The notes beneath the pieces were generated by a model. That model made no database searches, had not been told where the DNA came from, and was given only the letters and a program-made list of their open reading frames with translations. The translations under genes were made by a program, and so were the position numbers. Of a DNA stretch of 64,000 nucleotides, positions 9,835 through 18,993 are shown piece after piece (position 1 is the stretch's first letter; every line of letters begins with the position of its first letter). This DNA is from SURF-28 sp034521465 (lineage in GTDB: Bacteria; Bacteroidota; Ignavibacteria; Ignavibacteriales; Melioribacteraceae): NCBI GenBank assembly GCA_034521465.1, contig JAXHMN010000008.1, positions 372,001 to 436,000 of the forward strand, in the 5' to 3' direction.

Positions 9835-11059
9835 TTTTTCACTTCCTTATTATCCAGTTGTATTTTTACTTCTGTTCCATTCTTCAACGCTTGCTGACCT
9901 TCTATCACAACTTTATCACCCGGATTTAACCCGCTAATAACTTCGACATCTTCATTTGTCTCAAATCCGGTTTGTATTTCAACAGATTCTGCTTTCATAT
10001 TTTCATCAATTACAAAAACATTTTTCTTATCCATCTTTGTAATAATCGCTTCCGAAGGTACCGACAAAACATCTTTATAAACTTTTGTTATAAATGATGC
10101 TCTTACGAACATTCCGCTTTTTGTATTTGAACAAGGATTATCCAGCTTAACTTCAACAATACCGTTACGTGTAAGCGGATCAATTTCGGGATAAATTCTT
10201 GTAATAGTTCCGGTAAATTTTCTATCCGGACAAGCATCAAGATTTAGTTCAGCTTTTTGTCCCGCTTTTAATTTTCTTAAATCGGTTTCCGCCACAGTTA
10301 AATTTATTATGAATTTGTTCGAGCTTATTATTTCCAGCACTTGCGTTCTCGCCGAAATCATATCGCCTAAATCAACAAACCTTTTGGAAACAATTCCATT
10401 AGCAGGAGAAACAATTGATATTTCTTTGTACTGATCAAGTGCAAATTCATAATTTTCTTTTGCTTCTTTTAATTTTTCGATTAGTTCTTCGTTGTTATCA
10501 TTATTTTTTAATTCTTCTTCCAGAGATTCTACTTTTATTTTTGCTGCTGTTACAACATCTTCTCTCAGCATAGGGCTTATTCGTGCAACAATTTGTCCTT
10601 CTTTTACAACATCACCTTCACGCACGTTTAGTTTTGTGATTTTACCTTCAACTGAAGAGATTATATTGGCTGTGTTTTCCGGTTCTGTTGTTCCGGTTAT
10701 TTCGAGCACTTCCTGAAGAGTTTTTAGTTTTGCTTCGGATACTTTCACAAGCTTGGGCGGGTCTTCTTTTATTTCTTGAGGAGCCGGATTTTCATTGCTG
10801 CCGCAGCCGGATACTAAAAAATAATCAGTAATAATAGAGTAGTGTAAAATGAACTCACCCTTGCCGAAGGCATCCCTTCGGGAAAATCCCATCCGCCTAC
10901 CGGTCGGGCGGGTCTTAAAAAGAGTGGGACTTTTATACTCCCCTTCTCTTTCAAAGTCGAAGATCCCGCTTGCGGGGAGAAGAGGTTGGGGGATGAGTTC
11001 ATAAAATATTTACTTCTGTTTAATAAATTTCCAAATACTTTTAATTTTTTGTCTCTCAT
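9831..11059 (-). CDS. RND adaptor (membrane fusion protein), lipoprotein, with an inserted repeat in its N-terminus
   Basis: The HlyD/AcrA-type body runs from about 10760 to 9831: barrel-sandwich sequence (EGKITKLNVREGDVVKEGQ), a coiled-coil hairpin around residues EELKNNDNNEELIEKLKEAKENY in two parts, the second lipoyl half (VSPANGIVSKRFVDLGDM) and a C-terminal GDKVVIEGQQALKNG. The natural start appears to be MRDKKLKVFGNLLNRSKYF at 11059, with the lipobox LIIFLVSGC restored if a run of six T near 10815 were seven. Between these lies a 154-base repeat (10849-11002) that stays open. The stop overlaps the pump's ATG (9831-9834). Confidence 0.85.
10849..11002. repeat. MITE-like palindromic repeat inserted in the adaptor gene
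   Basis: A 154-base GC-richer segment bounded by inverted ends ATGAACTCA (10849-10857) and TGAGTTCAT (10994-11002), with further matching bases inside (acCC / GGgg). Inside are short hairpins such as CCGAAGGCATCCCTTCGG and CCCGCTTGCGGG. Both flanks carry A-runs (gtaaa before, aaaat after), compatible with a short target duplication. It breaks the signal region of the adaptor gene but leaves the frame open from 11059 to 10814. Such text is typical of interspersed non-autonomous repeats; no second copy is seen in this window. Confidence 0.6.
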
Positions 11060-11067
11060 AATATTCC

Positions 11068-12360
11068 TTAAAGAATTCCGCTGTAATATTTCAGTTCGGT
11101 TTGTTTCACAATGTAATTTATTTGTAAGTCGTTCAATGCAACTTCCGCATTCAAAAGACTTTTTTGTATATCGAGTAAATCTGTATTTGATCTTCTGCCT
11201 GATTGGTATTCCAACAATGCAAGGCGGTATGTATCTTTTATTTGCTGCAAAGCTTTCTTTTGGATTTCCATCAGTTTAACTGTTTCTTCAATCTTCCTGT
11301 TTGTCCGGTCAATTAAAAGAGATAATTGTTTTGCGAAATAGTTCATCTCATATTTAGCCGATTCAATTTCAACTTCTGCCTGCTGAATTTTTGAAGTAAT
11401 ATTTCCCCCGTCAAATAAAGGAAGTTGTGCGTTTAATCCGATGAAGTAACGGTCGTTTTTGTCGAAAGAAAAACGTTCGAATCCAAATTCATATCCATAA
11501 TAAGCGCCAGCACTTATCTGCGGAAGTCGAGATGACTTTTGAAGTTCAGTATTAATTTCACCTTGCTTTATTATACTTTCATATTTTTTTATTGTGGGAT
11601 TTACTTCATAAGAATTATCAATTAACTCTTCTATATTGAATTTTTCTTCATCAACCATCATTGAATCTGTTGGAATAATTATTCCGAAGGAATCGTTACC
11701 CATTAACAAAAATATGTTGTGAGAAACAGAGTTGTAATCATTTTCCAGGTTTAATATTTTTCCGTCAATATTTGCAAGCTCTACTTCAATCCTTCCGATT
11801 TCCAGCTCTGATAATTTCCCAGCATCAATCAATAATCTTGAAAATTTCTTTTGTATCTGTAATTGTTCTTTATTGTTTTCAAGTATTTTAATTTGATTCC
11901 CAATAGACTGAAGCTGATAGTAATATGATGACAGTATAAATTTTATCTGCTGTTCCTGTTCTTGATGACTGAACTCTTTACCCCGCATCAACTCTTCTTT
12001 CAGTTTTATACTGTTCTCAATTTTACCGCCTGTATAGATAACTTGCTCAACGTTCAATCGCGGAAAAAGATCATGCTGAATATTACCGAGCAAGATTGAA
12101 CGAAATCCCGGAACTATATCGAGATAATTATAACTGAACATTGCATCAATTTGCGGGTATTGAATTGATTTTACTTCATCCACTGCATAACTGCTTTTTT
12201 CAATTTGCTTTTTAGATGAAAGCAGTCTTTCGTTATAATTAAGCGCCTTATCAATTGCATCATCAAGAGAAAGCCGTAATGTGTCTAATGTAAAATTCTG
12301 TGCAAATGAAACGTTTGTTGTTACAAATAATGCTGCAAATAGTAAAATGATCTTTTTCAT
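11068..12360 (-). CDS. TolC-family outer-membrane efflux protein
   Basis: A 430-residue protein with signal MKKIILLFAALFVTTNVSFAQ and the two-repeat OEP layout: long helical stretches interrupted by barrel strands (SIQYPQIDAMFSYNYLD; SRLPQISAGAYYGYEFGF). The end of each repeat has the usual Leu/Gln-rich coiled-coil pattern (LLDIQKSLLNAEVALNDLQ). It forms the outer channel of the tripartite pump encoded just downstream, with its adaptor 8 bases away. Length and spacing are ordinary. Confidence 0.9.
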   Translation of the reverse strand: MKKIILLFAALFVTTNVSFAQNFTLDTLRLSLDDAIDKALNYNERLLSSKKQIEKSSYAVDEVKSIQYPQIDAMFSYNYLDIVPGFRSILLGNIQHDLFPRLNVEQVIYTGGKIENSIKLKEELMRGKEFSHQEQEQQIKFILSSYYYQLQSIGNQIKILENNKEQLQIQKKFSRLLIDAGKLSELEIGRIEVELANIDGKILNLENDYNSVSHNIFLLMGNDSFGIIIPTDSMMVDEEKFNIEELIDNSYEVNPTIKKYESIIKQGEINTELQKSSRLPQISAGAYYGYEFGFERFSFDKNDRYFIGLNAQLPLFDGGNITSKIQQAEVEIESAKYEMNYFAKQLSLLIDRTNRKIEETVKLMEIQKKALQQIKDTYRLALLEYQSGRRSNTDLLDIQKSLLNAEVALNDLQINYIVKQTELKYYSGIL

Positions 12361-12372
12361 AATTTGTTAAAC

Positions 12373-13116
12373 CTATAAAGCCAATGAGTATGCTTTGTTT
12401 ATTACTGCGAGTAAATCAACCAACTTTTTCTCGAGTTGAATTTCTTTTTTATTTATGTATTCAAATGTTATTTCGTCAATCATTGAGGATATTTCCAATA
12501 TGTTATTTTTATAATTTTCATTATTAGACAATCCCAAAGACAAGTTTAGTTTAACCGCAACAACATCATTTCGTTTTTGCTGAATCGACTTAATGTCATT
12601 TTCGATTACGGATTTGTCATTTGCCTCAATATCTTTCTGTAATTTTTTAACAGCTTTGCGAAGATGGAATAATTTATCGAGTGCGTAATCGAGATTATTA
12701 TCTTCGTGAAGTTTGACGAACAGACCGCAAGCGGCAGCGCAAGCATCAAATGATTCTTTAAATTGGTCTTCAACTAATTTGGTTTTCATCTCGTCAAGCT
12801 TCGAATTAATTTGCGAAAGTTTTTCGCCGAACTGTTTTTCATTCGAATATTCTGCGGGAACATTTTCAGTAAACTTGTCAACATCATTCCATAGATTAAT
12901 AGAGTTTGTTATGTGTGTTACTGCTTCATTCTTCTTAGCTTCATCATTTTCTTTCATAAGCTGCTGAACATGTGCGCAATACTTTCGCATTTCAACCCTG
13001 CTGTTACGAACTGCATTATCAAACTCAATTAATTCCGAGGAAGGACTAATTTGGGCAGCAGTGTCCGAATTAATCATAAAGAATAAACTAACAATTGCGA
13101 AAAATATTTTTTTCAT
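12373..13116 (-). CDS. Secreted helical protein of unknown function
   Basis: A 247-residue protein with signal MKKIFFAIVSLFFMINSDTAAQ. The rest is highly charged and predicted helical (many K/E/N, few Pro), with two cysteines close together near CAAACGLF. No domain recognised. It lies between a thioredoxin-fold gene and the TolC gene with 11-12 base gaps, so it is probably periplasmic and co-expressed with the efflux genes. Its helical nature hints at a binding or scaffold role; not known. Confidence 0.6.
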   Translation of the reverse strand: MKKIFFAIVSLFFMINSDTAAQISPSSELIEFDNAVRNSRVEMRKYCAHVQQLMKENDEAKKNEAVTHITNSINLWNDVDKFTENVPAEYSNEKQFGEKLSQINSKLDEMKTKLVEDQFKESFDACAAACGLFVKLHEDNNLDYALDKLFHLRKAVKKLQKDIEANDKSVIENDIKSIQQKRNDVVAVKLNLSLGLSNNENYKNNILEISSMIDEITFEYINKKEIQLEKKLVDLLAVINKAYSLAL

Positions 13117-13127
13117 TTTTATGCCTA

Positions 13128-13745
13128 TTAATTAACTAATGAACTTAGTTGGGGGTAAAGATTTTCCATTCTTGTAAATCGTTTCAACTCATTGTTATCC
13201 GGATCAAGAAGAATTACAGTAGGTACAAAGCCGACTTTAAATTTCTGTTGTATTTCAAAATCTTCCCAGGTATCAATCACTGCATATTCATAATTATTCT
13301 CTTTGCAGAACTTTTGTACTTCCACTTCCTGTTGATAACACATTTCAAGCGTGCATTCGCACGACATTGATGTTGAGAAGACGAGGATCTTTTGTTTTGA
13401 TGATTTGATTAACTTATCATAAAAATAGTTGTAGGCAACGGAGTTAAATCTATTATTAACCGAACGGAATGCTTTTTTAAGTGAATCGACATTTTGTTCG
13501 TGCTTGAGTAATTCTTTATAATTGAAAAACTCCGATCTAACTTCTGTGATATCGATTTTTTCTCTTTCACTCGATTCAATTAAGCTGAGTGTTGTTTCAA
13601 TTAGTTGCAGCTTGTTTTCATCAGGTAGATTTGAATAAAGGAAACCAGTATTAATTTCACTGATAGTGTTTCTCAATTTATCAATATTACTTTGTGCAAA
13701 AACAGATACGCTGAGCAGAAGTAGAATCAATAATTTGTTGACCAT
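13128..13745 (-). CDS. Periplasmic thioredoxin-fold protein with a CECTLEMC motif
   Basis: Start at 13745 is preferred because MVNKLLILLLLSVSVFAQ is a clear signal and GGAAA lies upstream; 13790 would put 15 extra residues before it. The C-terminal half has a thioredoxin-like order: strand ILVFSTSMSCECTLEMCYQQ, helix, AVIDTWEDFEIQQKF, then GFVPTVILLDP, where VPT is the cis-Pro site. The active site is unusual: CxCxxxxC in place of CxxC. The N-terminal half is helical. It follows a small thioredoxin gene by 31 bases. Likely a periplasmic thiol or metalloid handling protein (inference). Confidence 0.6.
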   Translation of the reverse strand: MVNKLLILLLLSVSVFAQSNIDKLRNTISEINTGFLYSNLPDENKLQLIETTLSLIESSEREKIDITEVRSEFFNYKELLKHEQNVDSLKKAFRSVNNRFNSVAYNYFYDKLIKSSKQKILVFSTSMSCECTLEMCYQQEVEVQKFCKENNYEYAVIDTWEDFEIQQKFKVGFVPTVILLDPDNNELKRFTRMENLYPQLSSLVN

Positions 13746-13776
13746 AAAATTATTTCCGGACAAAATTGTTCGACAA

Positions 13777-14016
13777 TTATGAATTACCATTTAACCATTT
13801 TAATATTTGTTCTTCTTTTGGAATAGTTCCGAAACTTTTTACTTGTTCGTCAACAACAAGTCCAGGCGTCATCATAATACCGTAACTCAACATTTCGTCT
13901 ATATCTTCCACTTTTTGAACTTCTGCCTGGATATTGTTTTTTTCAACAATATCTTTAACTCTTGCTTCAAGGGTTCTGCATTTACTGCAGCCGGGTCCTA
14001 ATATTTTAACAACCAT
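13777..14016 (-). CDS. Small thioredoxin-fold protein (redox-active disulfide family)
   Basis: A 79-residue protein with GPGCSKCRTLE at residues 7-17, so a CxxC active site at the start of the fold, and MMTPGLVVDEQVKSFG for the cis-Pro strand. It belongs to the MTH895/TM0996-like family of very small thioredoxins, as does the gene at 21520-21765 (GSGCPNCQKLE). These are commonly linked with ArsP-like permeases. No signal peptide, so cytoplasmic. Confidence 0.82.
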   Translation of the reverse strand: MVVKILGPGCSKCRTLEARVKDIVEKNNIQAEVQKVEDIDEMLSYGIMMTPGLVVDEQVKSFGTIPKEEQILKWLNGNS

Positions 14017-14071
14017 AATTTAACTCCATTTTTATAACTATATTATTCCGTTAATTTCTTTTTACTAAGTT

Positions 14072-14846
14072 CTATTTTTTCATAAGCGGACTTAACCGCA
14101 TCGTAAAAATTTGTTTTGTTTTTTCTTCATCTATAGTTCTTGTGCCAATCATTTCTTTTAATTGATCGGGGTCTTTCATTGTCTGCAAAATTAATGAGGC
14201 GGTCCCTTCCATCGTTCCGACAATCAATTGATAAGCCAGTTCTTTACTAATTTCCTTTTTCTCGGCAAACTCTAACAGAGACTTAACAGCCGGGAACCAG
14301 TAAGTTGGTCCAACTGCAGTAATAGCCGTTGCCGTACTCATCAGTTTTTCATCGATTTCAATTGCATTGCCGAATAAAGCAAGTAATTTTCGAACGATTT
14401 GCTTTTGTTCATCATTAACATATTTACCGAAGCAATATGGATTAACACCTTTACCAATTTGAGAAGGTGTATTTGGAATAACTCTTATTACCGGAGAATC
14501 TTCACATAAAACGCTTTCGATTAACCAGGTCGGGATAACTGCGGCAATAGAATACAACAAACTGCTTCTTTACAATACCCCGGCAGTTTTCGGACAGCGC
14601 TATTTTGATTTGTTGAGGCGGCACGGCAAGAAAAACTATATCGCCGAATTCAGCCGATTCATTGTTATCACCGGTTACTTTAACGCAATATTTTTCTTGT
14701 AATAAATCGAGCCGGTTTTTATCTACGTCGGATACCATAATATTCTCTTTAAAAACATATCCCGCTTCCAGTAAACGGCTGATAAAAACTTCCGCAATTT
14801 TTCCTCCCCCAATAAAGGATATCTTTCTTTCTTCTAAACTTTTCAT
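14072..14846 (-). CDS. proC: Pyrroline-5-carboxylate reductase-like protein (frame broken)
   Basis: The N-terminal piece (14846 leftward) has ISFIGGGKIAEVFISRLLEAG, a Rossmann nucleotide-binding start with GGGxxA, and DIVFLAVPPQQI. The C-terminal piece (to 14072) has SPVIRVIPNTPSQIGKG, AVGPTYWFPAVKSLLEFAE and a GTMEGTASLILQ dimer region, as in ProC (last step of proline synthesis, NAD(P)H-dependent). The frames change near 14550, with a coherent joined protein of about 258 residues. One indel explains the split. It is the only biosynthetic gene in this run. Confidence 0.8.
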
Positions 14847-14929
14847 TTTATCACCTCATTAAATAAATAGCTTACTTAAGTCTCGAATATATCCACAAAC
14901 CAAGTATATAAATAAGTACAGCTCATAAT

Positions 14930-16050
14930 TTATCTCACTGACACATAGCCGCCGTCGATTCCGTTTTTAGATAGCACAAACTGCCAAAGTTGATTTTTTC
15001 TTGCTCTAAAAGAACCGGCGCAGGAAAGCAAAAAGTATTTCCACATTCTGAAAAACCGTTCACCATATTTATCTTTTACTTTATCCCAATTATTGATGAA
15101 GTTATTGTGCCAAGCTATTAAAGTCTTGTCGTAATCGGCTCCGAAATTATGCAAATCTTCAATTACAAAAAGGTTCTCAACACTTTTGCTTAATTGAGCA
15201 ATTGACGGAAGCATACCGTTAGGGAAAAATGCATTTGTCCGTCCAAGGATCACCGAGCTTACCTGATTTTAGATTACCGATTGTGTGAAGTAAAAATAAG
15301 CCGTCATCTTTTAGGCATTTATCGGCTACTTTAAAATACGTTTTGTAATTTTTGTATCCGACGTGTTCAATCATTCCGATACTTACAATCCGGTCGAACT
15401 TTTCATCAACCTTTCTATAATCGATCAATCTAAATTCTACAGGCAGCCCTTCACACATTTTTCTTCCGAGTTCAACTTGTTCTTTTGAAACAGTTACTCC
15501 TACAACTTCAACTCCGTATTTTTCCGCGGCATATTTACCAAAAGCGCCCCAGCCGCAGCCGATATCCAGCACTTTCATTCCCGGGTTTAAGATGTAATTT
15601 TCTGCAGATTAAATCGAGTTTATTTTCCTGTGCCTCATCGAGTGTATCCGCATCTTTCCAGTAAGCACAGCTGTAATTCATTCTTTTATCCAGCATATCC
15701 TTAAATAAATCATTTCCTAAATCATAGTGCCGCTCACCTATAATAAAAGCACGTTTTACCGATTGATAATTAATTATTCTTGCTAGGGCTAATTTTAAAA
15801 GAATCGAAAAATTTCTTTTAATTTTTTCATCAAGTTTAGCATTTAGTATTTTGTATATGAGAGTATCAACTTCATCGGCATCCCACCAGGTATCCATATA
15901 AGATTCGCCCAAACCGAGTTCACCTTGAGTAATCACTCTTTTAAAAAAGTCATTGTTGTGAACCCGGATATCCCAAGGAGCGCTTCCGTTAATTTTCACA
16001 CCGGCAATAGATAAAATTTCTTCAGTGATATTTTTGTATTTATTGTTCAT
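14930..16050 (-). CDS. cfa: Cyclopropane-fatty-acyl-phospholipid synthase (frame broken twice)
   Basis: Three pieces join to about 373 residues, normal for Cfa. The first (16050-15535) has the N-terminal HNNDFFKRVITQGELGLGESYMDTWWD pattern in part, and NYSCAYWKDADTLDEAQ. The second has the SAM site VLDIGCGWGAFGKYAAEKYG and MIEHVGYKNYKTYFK. The third ends with the GRTNAFFPNGMLPS, NFGADYDKTLIAWHN and FRMWKYFLLSCAGSFRAR segments. Breaks lie near 15570 and 15240. The enzyme modifies membrane lipids at the double bond with SAM; being among arsenic genes may only reflect stress grouping. Confidence 0.85.
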
Positions 16051-16102
16051 AATTATTTCCCAATTTTTTAATCAAAAAAGGGAATACAGTAAAATCATCA
16101 GG

Positions 16103-16381
16103 TTACTTTTTGTATTTATTCCTTAGTTCATTTAATGTCTTCACAAGTTCTTCTTTTGAAGGAAAAGATATTGCTTCGGTTTCACATTCAGTTTTGCAAG
16201 CGGCGCATCCGACAACACAGTTATACGGATTAGCGACTTCTGTTGATAAATCACCTTCGGCAAATACATCGTTGCTGCAAAAATCCATGCAAGCGCCGCA
16301 ATTGTTACAAAGTTCTTCATCAATAATAGGATACCAAGGAATTTCTTCTCTCGGAATTCCCATATATGCTTGTCCGCTCAT
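16103..16381 (-). CDS. Two-cluster 4Fe-4S ferredoxin
   Basis: A 92-residue protein. CNNCGACMDFC opens a first 4Fe-4S site and CVVGCAACKTEC, with extra C in front, is the second. A polar C-terminal helix follows. Its start is 2 bases after the stop of the HdrA-like gene, so the two are coupled. It likely supplies electrons to an unidentified oxidoreductase, in the cytoplasm (no signal). Confidence 0.82.
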   Translation of the reverse strand: MSGQAYMGIPREEIPWYPIIDEELCNNCGACMDFCSNDVFAEGDLSTEVANPYNCVVGCAACKTECETEAISFPSKEELVKTLNELRNKYKK

Positions 16382-16383
16382 AA

Positions 16384-16746
16384 TTACACCTCCTGTAGTA
16401 CCTTACTTATATCACCGAAAGCTGTTTCAGTATCTTTGAAGGAAATTGAAACCGGTTTCCAATTTTCCGCCATTTTAACGCCTGCTTTTTCAAAACCATC
16501 GCGTAATAATTTTTTCTGTTTTTCTTCTTTGCAAGCTGGGGTAATATAAGCAACATTATCTTTTATCAAATCTTCCATTAATGCTTCACCGTTCTTCTTC
16601 GCACAATCTCGGATGTAAGAGCATATAATCGTGCGGAAGTTCAAGGCGAATTCTTTCGGTTAACTCACCAAAGTCGATGTCTTTCATACTCGGGCAGGCG
16701 AAACTGCAAGTGCACATTAAAATTGCTTTTTTTTATCATTACCCAT
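16384..16746 (-). CDS. Cysteine-rich HdrA-like small protein (frame broken twice)
   Basis: Start at 16746 (MGNDKKK, preceded by GGAGGT). Reading on, a missing A in a run of eight restores KKAILMCTCSFACPSMKD, followed by FGELTERIRLELPHDYMLLH and, after a second shift near 16615, AKKNGEALMEDLIKDNVAY and ITPACKEEKQKKLLRDGFEK. The C-T-C-x3-CPS opening resembles the N-terminal part of heterodisulfide reductase A-type proteins; the rest is not recognised. It is next to a ferredoxin and downstream of an ArsR gene with an operator in between, so probably regulated with it. Function unknown. Confidence 0.55.
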
Positions 16747-16773
16747 TTTTTACCTCCAAAATTATTATGATTT

Positions 16774-16791
16774 TATGAGCAATCACTCATA
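16774..16791. promoter_or_regulatory. Palindrome TATGAG-N6-CTCATA upstream of the HdrA-like gene
   Basis: A perfect 6-base inverted repeat with a 6-base gap, 28 bases upstream of the start at 16746 and 17 bases after the ArsR stop at 16809. It has a half-site (TATGA) like that at 17260-17282 upstream of the same ArsR. A likely operator for that regulator or an ArsR-type dimer. Confidence 0.5.
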
Positions 16792-16808
16792 TAGTTTTAC
16801 AAAAAATT

Positions 16809-17123
16809 TTATGCTGCAACTACTTTTTTATTTTCTTCAACTTTTTTCAGTGAAATTTTCTCGGCAATATCCAACAAATCAAAAATTCTTTCATCGGCGA
16901 TACGGTAATTAACTCTCAAACCTTCTTTCCATGAAATAAGTATCCCGCTTTTTTCCATACTTTTAAGATGACGAGAAAGATTCGATTGTTCAAGCCCGAG
17001 CAACGGCATTAATTCGCAGTTGCACAACGATTGTTTTCGTAATGCTTTCAGTATTCTTATTTTATTCGGGTGACAGATAGCCGAAATTATTTCCGATTGT
17101 AAATCTTCTATTGTCTTCTTCAT
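16809..17123 (-). CDS. ArsR-family metalloregulator with CNC motif
   Basis: A 104-residue winged-helix protein. The segment SLCNCELMPLLGLEQSNLSRHLK contains both a C-x-C in the metal-sensing helix position and the recognition helix, as in the ArsR group that binds As(III)/Sb(III). The wing (ISWKEGLRVNYRIAD) and a C-terminal helix follow. The gene stands in front of the HdrA-like/ferredoxin pair, and palindromes flank it on both sides. Metal specificity is inference from the CxC position. Confidence 0.85.
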   Translation of the reverse strand: MKKTIEDLQSEIISAICHPNKIRILKALRKQSLCNCELMPLLGLEQSNLSRHLKSMEKSGILISWKEGLRVNYRIADERIFDLLDIAEKISLKKVEENKKVVAA

Positions 17124-17259
17124 TTTATGTTTAATTTTGTTTTAAAAGATTTTTGAAAGATATCTCTTTAACCTCATTAAATTAACGTACAACAACCATT
17201 CCATTATAATTAGCTACTTTAGAGGCAAAGAACCAATAGTCAACTTTTCATTTCGTCAT

Positions 17260-17282
17260 TTATGAAAATGATATTCTCATAA
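17260..17282. promoter_or_regulatory. Inverted repeat TTATGA-N11-TCATAA between ArsR and universal stress gene
   Basis: An inverted repeat whose internal bases are also nearly symmetrical (TGAAAATgatATTCTCA), typical of ArsR/SmtB operators. It lies 137 bases upstream of the ArsR start (17123) and at the 3' end of the universal stress protein gene (ending 17291). It could control the arsR gene. Confidence 0.45.
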
Positions 17283-17290
17283 CTGAAAAC

Positions 17291-18166
17291 TTACCTTAAA
17301 GCCGGAATAAGCATAACCGATATATTTGCATTTCGTACAACATTATGACTAACGCTTCCGACAAATATTTCTTCGAAGAATCCTCTGCCTTGACTTCCCA
17401 TAACAATTAAAGTGTAATCATCTTTTGCTTCTTCTAAAATTTCTTTTGTGGGAATTCCGTAAACAACTTTCGTGTCAATTTGTTTGCTTCCGTTTTCTTC
17501 CAAATCTTTTTTCATTCTATCTAATCTTTCTTTATCTATACGGTTAAATTCATCAAGTTTGTCTTTAAGATGTTTGTCGATTTTAGATTTATCCTGAACA
17601 TGAAACAACGTAACTTTATTTGATCCGCCTTTGACTATTTGCTTTAAGTAATCAAATGCTCTGTAAGAGTTATCGGAAAAATCGGTTGCAAATAATATTT
17701 TTCCTCTAAAATCTGCGCAAGAAGCTTCAAAACATTTTTCCCCGTTTTTTTCAGTTGGTATTGTTCTAACAACCAGCAGTGGTTTTTTATGATTGTGAAG
17801 AATTTCGGAAGTAACTCCGCCTATTCTAAATAAAATATGTTCGGAAGCAGATTCACCGTGCGTACCAATTACAATTAGAGAAATATCTTTGTCTTTTGCA
17901 TATTTATTGATTTCTTCTGACGGAACACCGGGCGCAATTTCCAATTTAACATTTACACCTTGATTTTCGAGTAATTTCATCTGTCTTTCCAATTCCGGTT
18001 CAGCGATATCTTTCAAAGTGTATTTAAGTGATTCAATGTGCCTTAAGCCCAATGCGTAGAAAAGAACAAACTCTTCGGCTCCTAAAAGTTTCAATCCTTC
18101 AACACAACTTATAACAGCATCCGAAGCTTTCGACAGGTCGGTTGCTAATAAAATTTTCTTAAACAT
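17291..18166 (-). CDS. Tandem-domain universal stress protein (UspA type)
   Basis: A 291-residue protein with two UspA domains. The first begins FKKILLATDLSKASDAVISC and ends with IGTHGESASEHILFRIGGVT; the second begins GKILFATDFSDNSYRAFDYL and ends with MGSQGRGFFEEIFVGSVSHN, each holding the GxxGx9G(S/T) ATP-binding pattern. It is downstream of the phosphoesterase gene on the same strand. Usually made under stress; here its place between arsenic genes fits a general stress role. Confidence 0.88.
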   Translation of the reverse strand: MFKKILLATDLSKASDAVISCVEGLKLLGAEEFVLFYALGLRHIESLKYTLKDIAEPELERQMKLLENQGVNVKLEIAPGVPSEEINKYAKDKDISLIVIGTHGESASEHILFRIGGVTSEILHNHKKPLLVVRTIPTEKNGEKCFEASCADFRGKILFATDFSDNSYRAFDYLKQIVKGGSNKVTLFHVQDKSKIDKHLKDKLDEFNRIDKERLDRMKKDLEENGSKQIDTKVVYGIPTKEILEEAKDDYTLIVMGSQGRGFFEEIFVGSVSHNVVRNANISVMLIPALR

Positions 18167-18207
18167 TTTTTTCTCCTTTTATCGTTAGTTATTATCTCTT
18201 AAAAAGC

Positions 18208-18968
18208 TTATCTCAACATCTCTGCATATTCATCCGGCAGTTCACTTTCTTCAACTGCCTTTGCGGCTTTTTCAACATCATAATCAAGACGGATAAATTC
18301 TACTTCAATACTATCTTTATTTTGAGTGCTGCTTTGCTCATTCAAAGTAAGCATTACATATCCTGCGCGGTTATTGCCGTCTTTAGGTTTACCTACCGAG
18401 CCGATATTTATTGCGTGCCTAAAATGAGATTCTTCCTCATCTAAATTCAATACTTTATGATAAGGTTTGTGTGTATGCCCGAAACACATTATATCTGCAT
18501 CAGCATCTTTCAGTATTCGGTGCAGACTCTTTTCATCACGGTCTTCAAAAAGATATTCATTTATTCTACGAGGACTGCCGTGTACAAGCAGTAAGTTCAT
18601 TTTATCGTTGTTCAACTGAAATTCAATTCTTATGTGTGCCGGTAATGTTCTCAGATAATTACGTTCATCTTCATTCACGATTTTATTTGTAAATGAAATT
18701 GATACGGCTCCCATCTCTTTTTCTTTGTCGGTTTTATAAGCGCAGCCGCAATCATCGCTTTTCCTTCCTATTCCGAAATCATAATTTCCGGCTATTGTCG
18801 GAATTTTTCTTTTTCTTATTTCGTTGATTACTTCATTCGCCCAAACATTATAGCCGACCAAATCTCCCAAACAATAAACAGCGTCCGGTTTCCTTTCGTC
18901 GATATCCTTTAAACTGTTTCCAAAGCCGGAAGATTTGCATGTATGTCCGAAAATAATGCGATACGCAT
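18208..18968 (-). CDS. YfcE-type metallophosphoesterase (frame broken near the start)
   Basis: Start at 18968: MRIALFSDIHANLPALETV, then a lost T in GTTTAAAG shifts the frame and restores KDIDERKPDAVYCLGDLVGY. The motifs of calcineurin-like phosphoesterases all appear: DIHAN, GDLVGY, GNYDFGIG, LLVHGSPR and CFGHTHKPYH with the metal-binding His residues. Length about 253. Its substrate is not known. It lies 25 bases after acr3 on the same strand. Confidence 0.82.
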
Positions 18969-18993
18969 ACCTAATCCTTTCTATTATTCTATC

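Noticed and set aside
10814..11059. Separate 81-residue gene at the adaptor N-terminus
   Set aside because: It is the true adaptor start joined through the repeat; its end at 10814 comes from a probable missing T.
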